DNA from: Mycobacteriales bacterium
GTDB taxonomy: Bacteria > Actinomycetota > Actinomycetes > Mycobacteriales > SCTD01
Assembly: GCA_030447385.1 (NCBI GenBank)
Contig: JAUJOY010000002.1
Span: forward strand, 237,833-301,832
Length of the DNA: 64,000 nucleotides
Direction: 5' to 3'
The notes beneath the pieces were generated by a model. The model searched no databases, was not told where the DNA came from, and saw only the letters and a list, made by a program, of their open reading frames with translations. This document shows positions 58,107 to 64,000 of this stretch, piece by piece (position 1 is the first letter of the stretch; each line of letters begins with the position of its first letter). The translations under genes and the position numbers were made by a program.

Positions 58107-59972
58107 TCAGAAGACGACCAGGGCGACCTTGGCGCCCTTGCGCACCTGCGTGCCGGCGGGCGGGTCGGAGGTGCGCACCCGCTCCGCGCGCCCGAAGCCG
58201 AAGACCTCCGGCACCAGGCCCAGCGCGGTCAGGGCGTCCTCGGCCTCCTTGCGGGGGCGGTCGACGAGGTTGGGGATCGTGACCAGCTCAGGGCCCTTGC
58301 TCACGCGCAGGGTCACGGTGGCCCCTCGCGCCGCCTTGCCCGAGCCCGGCGACTGCTCGACCACGACCCCCTTCGGGACGGTCTCGGAGAACACCTCGGT
58401 GACCGCCGCCTTGAAGCCGGCCTCGCTCACCGCCTTCTCCGCGACCCCCCGGGGCTTGCCCTGCACACCCGGCACGCCGAGCATCTCGACGCCCTTGCTC
58501 ACGACCAGCGCCACCTGCGTGTCCGGAGGGAGCTGCTGGGCGGCCGGGGGGTCGCTGGACAGCACGGTGCCCGGCTCGCGTGGGCTGAACTGCGAGGTGA
58601 CCGGCCCGACCCGCAGGCCGACGCCGGCCAGGGCCGCCGTGGCCTGCTCGGTGCTCATGCCCACCAGGTTGGGCAGGGTGCGCCGGTCGGGTCCGCGGGA
58701 CAGGACGAGCGTGACGGCGGAGCCCTTGCGCACCTCGTTGCCGGCCGCCGGGGTCTGCGCGAGCACCAGCCCGGGGGCGACCTCCTCGGAGAAGCGCTGC
58801 TCCGGGTCGGCGGCCACCTGCAGGCCGGCCGCCCGGAGCGTCTCCGTCGCTGCCTGCTCGCTCAGGCCGAGCACCGGCGGTGTCGCGGCGAAGCGGCCGT
58901 TGCCGAGGTACCAGCCGCCCGCCAGAGCCCCGGCCGCGAGGAGGCTGAGGACCAGCACCCACAGCAGCGGGCGCAGGCGCCGCCGTCGAGGCAGGGGCTC
59001 GACCGGTACGGGCGCCCGGTCCACCTGGCGCGGGACGATCAGCGTCGGGGACGTGACGCCCCGGCGCATGCCGGGAACCTCCGGGCGGGCCGCCGACAGC
59101 CGGGTGCGCACGGCGCGCAGCTCGCTCAGCAGGGCGGCGGCGTCCGGCGGCCGCGCGACCGGGTCGCGTCGGGTCGCGTGCACCACCAGCGCGTCGACGG
59201 CGGCCGGGATGCCCTCCACCACGGTGCCGGGCGGCGGCACGTCCTCGTGCACATGGCGGTAGGCCACCGTCATGGGGCTCTCCGAGACGAACGGCGGCCG
59301 GCCCGTGAGCAGCTCCCACAGCACGATGCCGACGGCGTAGACGTCCGTGCGCGGGTCGCTGCTGCCGTGCTGCACCTGCTCGGGAGCCAGGTAGGCCATG
59401 GTCCCCATGAGGAAGCCGGTCGTGGCCGTGAGGCTGCTCGTCGCGATGGCCCGGGCCAGCCCGAAGTCGGTCACCTTGACGCGGCCGTCGTCGCCGAGCA
59501 GGACGTTCTCGGGCTTGACGTCGCGGTGCACCAGCCCGGCGGCGTGCGCCGCCGCCAGCGCGCGGACCACCGGCTCGAGCACCTCGAGAGCGCGGGCGGG
59601 GGAGAGCGGACCGGAGTCACGCACCAGGTCGCGAAGGGTGCCGCCCGGGACGTGCTCCATGACCAGGTAGGCCGTGCCGGTCGCGGCGTCCGTGCCCTGG
59701 TCGTGGACCGAGACCACCTCCGGGCTGGACAGCCGGGCCGCTGCCCGCGCCTCCCGGGCGAACCGCTCCACGAAGTCGGGGTCCTCGGCGAGCGTTGCGC
59801 GCATGACCTTGACAGCGACCGGGCGGTCGAGCCGCGTGTCGGTGGCGGCGTAGACCGTGGCCATCCCGCCGCGCGCGATCAGGGTGTCGATGCGGTAGCG
59901 CCCGTCGAGGAGCAGGCCGACCAGCGTATCGGTGGCCGTGCCTGCAGCGGCGTCTCCGCCGACAGTGTCCAC
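58107..59972 (-). CDS. PASTA-domain serine/threonine protein kinase (PknL/PknB-like)
   Basis: RYRIDTLIARGGMATVYAATD; HRDVKPENVLL; one TM; about four PASTA repeats. Confidence 0.94.
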   Translation of the reverse strand: MDTVGGDAAAGTATDTLVGLLLDGRYRIDTLIARGGMATVYAATDTRLDRPVAVKVMRATLAEDPDFVERFAREARAAARLSSPEVVSVHDQGTDAATGTAYLVMEHVPGGTLRDLVRDSGPLSPARALEVLEPVVRALAAAHAAGLVHRDVKPENVLLGDDGRVKVTDFGLARAIATSSLTATTGFLMGTMAYLAPEQVQHGSSDPRTDVYAVGIVLWELLTGRPPFVSESPMTVAYRHVHEDVPPPGTVVEGIPAAVDALVVHATRRDPVARPPDAAALLSELRAVRTRLSAARPEVPGMRRGVTSPTLIVPRQVDRAPVPVEPLPRRRRLRPLLWVLVLSLLAAGALAGGWYLGNGRFAATPPVLGLSEQAATETLRAAGLQVAADPEQRFSEEVAPGLVLAQTPAAGNEVRKGSAVTLVLSRGPDRRTLPNLVGMSTEQATAALAGVGLRVGPVTSQFSPREPGTVLSSDPPAAQQLPPDTQVALVVSKGVEMLGVPGVQGKPRGVAEKAVSEAGFKAAVTEVFSETVPKGVVVEQSPGSGKAARGATVTLRVSKGPELVTIPNLVDRPRKEAEDALTALGLVPEVFGFGRAERVRTSDPPAGTQVRKGAKVALVVF

Positions 59973-60090
59973 GGGCCGCAGTCTAGGTCGGACGGGCCGG
60001 TGGCTCGGCAGGCGCACGGCCCGGCGCGCGGGCGGGCGGGCTGGTGGCTGCGCTCGTCGGCTGGGCTCGTCGGCGCGCGGGGGGCACAGC

Positions 60091-61035
60091 TCAGCCCTGG
60101 GGGAAGCGCTCGCGCAGCCGGTTCACGTCGCGGATGTAGTCCTCGGTCTGCGGCAGCAGGCCGCGGCGCGCGATGGATCCGGCTCCCTGGTAGTAGCCGG
60201 CCAGCACCATGTCCGACGTCGGGGCCGTGCGGGCCAGCTGACGCAGCAGCAGCACCCCGGCCGTGATGTTGTCCTGCGTGTCGAGCAGGTCCAGGGACCG
60301 TCGGTGCTGCCGGGACAGGACGCGCCCCGTCGAGGGCAGCACCTGCATCACCCCGATGGCGTCCACGCCTGACACGACGCGCTGCTGGAACCCGCTCTCG
60401 TGGTAGGCGACGGCCACCGCGAGGGACGGCGACACGCCGTGCTTGCGGGCGGTTCCCGCCACCATCCGGCGCACCTGCGCCTTCGAGGGGTGCTGGCGCT
60501 TCGCGAGGGTGGCGCGGTGGTCCGCGACCGAGCGCCGGACGCTGTCCGGGACCGCGACGCCCGCGTTCGTCGTGGGCACCCCGGCCAACGCGTCGGCGGG
60601 GGCGGCGGCGCCCGGGATCGTGAGGCGTCGCCCGATCTGCACGGTGGTGCCGCGCAGGGAGTTGCGTGCGGCCACCGCCCCGGCGTCGACCCCGTACGCG
60701 AGGGCGATCTCGCTCAGGGTGTCCCCGCGGCGCACCACGTGCGTGCGCTCAGCCTGCGCGCCGCCCGGCCCTGGCACCTGCAGCGTGCGGCCGGCGTAGA
60801 TCGTGCCGTGCCCGGGCAGGGCGTTGAGCTTCGCGAGCTCGGCCACAGTGGTGTTGTGCTCGCGCGCCAGGTCCCACAGCGTGTCCCCCGGCCGGATGGT
60901 GATCACGGCCGGGGCGCCCGCCGTCACCACCGCGGCGAGCGCCAGCAGCACCCCCAGCGTGCGGGGCGTGGCGCGTCGGCCGGCGTCGGCCGCGGCGGGG
61001 ACGGGCGAAGCGGGGTGATCGGCGGAGCGGGGCAT
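60091..61035 (-). CDS. LysM-containing lytic transglycosylase
   Basis: Two LysM ([44 protein letters not shown]) plus SLT-like [26 protein letters not shown]. Confidence 0.9.
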   Translation of the reverse strand: MPRSADHPASPVPAAADAGRRATPRTLGVLLALAAVVTAGAPAVITIRPGDTLWDLAREHNTTVAELAKLNALPGHGTIYAGRTLQVPGPGGAQAERTHVVRRGDTLSEIALAYGVDAGAVAARNSLRGTTVQIGRRLTIPGAAAPADALAGVPTTNAGVAVPDSVRRSVADHRATLAKRQHPSKAQVRRMVAGTARKHGVSPSLAVAVAYHESGFQQRVVSGVDAIGVMQVLPSTGRVLSRQHRRSLDLLDTQDNITAGVLLLRQLARTAPTSDMVLAGYYQGAGSIARRGLLPQTEDYIRDVNRLRERFPQG

Positions 61036-61208
61036 GTGGCGGCCTCGAGAGGGTGTCAGCGGACGTTCCGCAACCGAACGTACGCATGCAGTGACACCTG
61101 TGACAAGACGGGCCCGAGAAACGTCACGTTACGCATGGGATTCGCGCTTCGGGCTCCGCAACACGCCGGGGCTCCTCCCGCCCCCGCCGCCGTACGATGG
61201 TGCTGTCC

Positions 61209-61315
61209 AGACCGGGGAGCCCGAGGAGTCGGGCTGAGAGGCCGGCCGGTCGCCTCCGTGGCGGCACCGCCGGCGACCCGCAGCACCCGATCGGGGTCGT
61301 GCCCGCGTGGGGAGT
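61209..61315 (+). promoter_or_regulatory. TPP (thi-box) riboswitch
   Basis: GGGGAGCCCG...GGGCTGAGAGG...GACCCGCAGCACCCGATCGGGGTCGTGCCCGCGTGGGGAG matches the thi-box core, directly upstream of thiG. Confidence 0.92.
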
Positions 61316-61320
61316 CGTCA

Positions 61321-62106
61321 GTGTCCGAGCGTTCCTCCCAGTCGTGGTCGGTGGGCGACCTGGCCCTGTCGAGCCGGCTGCTGGTCGGCACCGGCAAGTT
61401 CCGGTCGTTCGAGGTGATGCGCGACGCCCTGCTCGCCTCGGGTGCGGACCTCGTCACGGTGGCCCTGCGGCGCGTCGACCTCACGGCCGGCCCGCAGGCG
61501 GGCGACGTCCTCGCGTACATCCCGCCCGGGATGCACCTGCTGCCCAACACCTCCGGCGCCGTGGACGCCGACGAGGCCGTGCGCCTCGCGCGCCTGGGCC
61601 GGGCCGGCACCGGGACGTCACTGGTCAAGCTCGAGGTGACGCCGGACCCGCGCACCCTCGCCCCCGATCCGATCGGGACGCTGCGCGCGGCGGAGCGGCT
61701 GGTGGCGGAGGGCTTCACCGTGCTGCCCTACTGCGGCGCCGATCCCGTGCTGTGCCGTCACCTCGAGGAGGCGGGCTGCGCGACGGTGATGCCGCTCGGC
61801 GCCTGGATCGGCAGCAACCGGGGGCTGCGCACCCGCGACGCGATCGAGGTCATCGTCGCGCAGGCGCACGTCCCGGTGGTGGTCGACGCGGGCCTGGGGG
61901 TGCCCAGCGACGCCGCCGAGGCGATGGAGGTCGGCGCCGACGCGGTCCTGGTCAACACCGCCATCGCCGTGGCCGCCGACCCGATGCGGATGGCCGAGGC
62001 GTTCGCGCTGGCGACCCGGGCCGGCCGGCTGGGCTACCTCGCCGGGCGCGGCGAGGTGCGCGACACCGCTTCGGCGTCGTCCCCGCTCACCGGCTTCCTG
62101 TCGTGA
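61321..62106 (+). CDS. thiG: Thiazole synthase
   Basis: [84 protein letters not shown]. Confidence 0.94.
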   Translation: MSERSSQSWSVGDLALSSRLLVGTGKFRSFEVMRDALLASGADLVTVALRRVDLTAGPQAGDVLAYIPPGMHLLPNTSGAVDADEAVRLARLGRAGTGTSLVKLEVTPDPRTLAPDPIGTLRAAERLVAEGFTVLPYCGADPVLCRHLEEAGCATVMPLGAWIGSNRGLRTRDAIEVIVAQAHVPVVVDAGLGVPSDAAEAMEVGADAVLVNTAIAVAADPMRMAEAFALATRAGRLGYLAGRGEVRDTASASSPLTGFLS

Positions 62107-63251
62107 GCGCCGCCCCCGGCCGGTTCGCCACCTACCTGGCCGGTCTGCCTCCCGCAACCGGCGCGGGCGAGGTCGACGGCGCCGCAGTCGACCTGGCGCT
62201 CGCCCGGCCGTCCCTGGGCTCCCTGCCGGTCCTGCTCTCGCCGGCCGTGCTGCCTCGGATCGAGGAGCTGGCGCAGCGGGCACGGGAGGTGACGCTGCAG
62301 CGCTTCGGCCGGGCGGTGCGGCTGTTCGCGCCGCTGTACGTCAGCAACGCCTGCCTGTCGAGCTGCACCTACTGCGGGTTCAGCCGCGACCTCGACGTGG
62401 TGCGCCGGACGCTGACCGTAGAGGAGGTGGTCGCCGAGGCGCAGGCCCTCACCGGGCGCGGCTTCCGCCACCTGCTGCTCGTCTCCGGCGAGCACCGGGT
62501 CGAGGTGTCGGCGGACTACCTCGTGGCCTGCCTCGACGCCCTTCGGCCCTTCGTGCCGTCGCTGTCGGTCGAGAGCCAGACCTGGAGCGACGACACCTAC
62601 GCCCGGCTCGTCGCTGCCGGCCTGGAGGGGGTCGTGCACTACCAGGAGACCTACGACCGGGCGCGCTACGCCGAGGTGCACCGGGCCGGGTGGAAGCGCG
62701 ACTACGACCGCCGGCTGAGCTCCACCGAACGTGCCGCCGAGGCAGGCGTGCGCCGGCTGGGGATCGGCGCGCTGCTCGGGCTGTCCGCCGACTGGCGGGC
62801 CGACGTGCTCGGCGTCGCTCGGCACGCGATGTGGCTCCAGCGGGAGTACTGGCGCACCGAGGTGACGGTGGCGCTGCCCCGCCTCCAGCCCTCCGCCGCG
62901 GGGCTCCCGCCGCTGGTGGCGGTCTCCGACGCGGAGTACGTGCAGGCGCTGTGCGCGCTTCGGCTGGCCGCGCCCGAGGTGGGCATCGTCCTGTCCACCC
63001 GGGAGCCGGCGCCGCTGCGGGACGGGCTGGCCCGGATCGCGGTCACCTCGATGAGCGCCGGCTCGTCCACCGAACCGGGCGGGTACCGCAGCCCCGGCGC
63101 GGCCCAGGAGCAGTTCAGCATCAGCGACGAGCGGACTCCGGCGCAGGTGGCGGCGATGCTGGATGCCGCCGGCTACGAGCCGGTGTGGAAGGACGCCTTC
63201 CCGCTCGTGCCGAGCGCATCCGGTGCGCCGCGATCTAGCATCCGCCGGTGA
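62103..63251 (+). CDS. thiH: 2-iminoacetate synthase ThiH (radical SAM)
   Basis: [19 protein letters not shown] (CxxxCxxC); [42 protein letters not shown]. Confidence 0.9.
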   Translation: MSAAPGRFATYLAGLPPATGAGEVDGAAVDLALARPSLGSLPVLLSPAVLPRIEELAQRAREVTLQRFGRAVRLFAPLYVSNACLSSCTYCGFSRDLDVVRRTLTVEEVVAEAQALTGRGFRHLLLVSGEHRVEVSADYLVACLDALRPFVPSLSVESQTWSDDTYARLVAAGLEGVVHYQETYDRARYAEVHRAGWKRDYDRRLSSTERAAEAGVRRLGIGALLGLSADWRADVLGVARHAMWLQREYWRTEVTVALPRLQPSAAGLPPLVAVSDAEYVQALCALRLAAPEVGIVLSTREPAPLRDGLARIAVTSMSAGSSTEPGGYRSPGAAQEQFSISDERTPAQVAAMLDAAGYEPVWKDAFPLVPSASGAPRSSIRR

Positions 63252-64000
63252 CCGCTTCTGCGCTCGACCGCCCGTACGCCGGGGCCCCCCGCATCAGCGT
63301 CCTCAGCACGGTCGCGAGCCCGGACAGGGTGCTCGACTACCTCCGCGCCACCGGGCTGGCCGTGACCCTGGGTCTCCAGGCGTCCGCGGCGGCGGTGCTG
63401 GTCCTGGGCGCGGGAGCCGTCTCGGAGGCGGTCGAGGACGCGCTGCTCGAGGTCGCGGGCCGCGGCACGCCCGTGCTCCTGGTGGGCCCCACGATGAGCG
63501 TCGCCCTGAGCGACGCCGCGGGCCTGCTGCCCGGACCCGTCCTCCCGGTCCACCCGGTCCGGCTGCGGCCCGGCGCGCACGCGGGCGAGGTCACCGCCCG
63601 GCTGGGCGCGGACGAGCTGCTGCTGACCGACTGCTGGCCGGTGCAGGACAAGGTGGCCGACGACGTGCAGGAGCTGCTGACGGCCAACTCCGCCTTCCGC
63701 GACCACCCGGTGGCCACCTACCGCGCCGCGACGGCGATCGGGACGCTGACCGTCGGCTCCACCGCGCAGACCTACGCCGATCCGGCGTTCTCCCGGCTGG
63801 TGCACCGGCTGCTGCGGCGCCTGCTCGGCCAGCGGGACGCTGCTCCCGTACGCGTCGGCATGCTCGGCTACGGCGCGATCGGGCCGGAGCACGCGACCGC
63901 GATCGGGCTCACCCAGGGGCTGTCCCTGGAGGCGGTCTGCGACCCCAATCCGCAGCGCGTGGAGGCTGCCAGGGCGCTCCTGCCGCAGGTGCGGGGCTGC
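63248..64000 (+). CDS. Gfo/Idh/MocA oxidoreductase with N-terminal ThuA-like domain, partial at window end
   Basis: Manual translation from GTG 63248 is open to 64000: ISVLSTVASPDRVLDYLRATGL...TDCWPVQDKVADDVQELL...VRVGMLGYGAIGPEHATAIGL; overlaps thiH stop; not in the supplied ORF track. Confidence 0.7.
   Translation, partial: MTASALDRPYAGAPRISVLSTVASPDRVLDYLRATGLAVTLGLQASAAAVLVLGAGAVSEAVEDALLEVAGRGTPVLLVGPTMSVALSDAAGLLPGPVLPVHPVRLRPGAHAGEVTARLGADELLLTDCWPVQDKVADDVQELLTANSAFRDHPVATYRAATAIGTLTVGSTAQTYADPAFSRLVHRLLRRLLGQRDAAPVRVGMLGYGAIGPEHATAIGLTQGLSLEAVCDPNPQRVEAARALLPQVRGC

Noticed and set aside
57966-60266. 766 aa plus-strand ORF opposite the PASTA kinase
   Set aside because: Antisense shadow; composition typical of a reversed GC-rich frame

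Overview
High-GC actinobacterial chromosome segment of 64 kb. No rRNA, CRISPR array or convincing tRNA was seen. From left to right: (1) M28/PA-domain secreted aminopeptidase, then an ABC permease with an ATPase gene broken by clustered single-base insertions; (2) a glycan/nucleotide-sugar cluster (gmd with a 1-nt frameshift, fcl, GT2, DUF2304, GT2, MurJ/MviN-like flippase, GT4, methyltransferase); (3) a complete-looking Tad/Flp pilus locus (TadG-like, TadE, GT-C-like membrane protein, two Flp pilins, LuxR-type two-component pair, DnaB/RecA-like ATPase, TadC, VWA-TadB fusion, CpaF, CpaE/TadZ, CpaB), without a prepilin peptidase; (4) an orphan second copy of the ABC permease; (5) a long housekeeping block (fadD15-like, SRPBCC, ArsA-like ATPase, ROK kinase, PlsC, exoribonuclease, PBP, PFK, class II DAHP synthase, PASTA kinase) whose gene content recalls the M. 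tuberculosis Rv2174-Rv2188 neighbourhood; (6) a TPP riboswitch with thiG-thiH and a ThuA-like/Gfo-Idh-MocA fusion running off the window end. The points most worth a second look are the non-replicative DnaB-like ATPase and regulators inside the Tad locus, paralogous permeases bracketing the glycan/Tad island, a relic of the peptidase C-terminus, clustered homopolymer frameshifts, two adjacent tandem-repeat arrays at 32.7-33.3 kb, and a nested palindrome upstream of the pilin genes.
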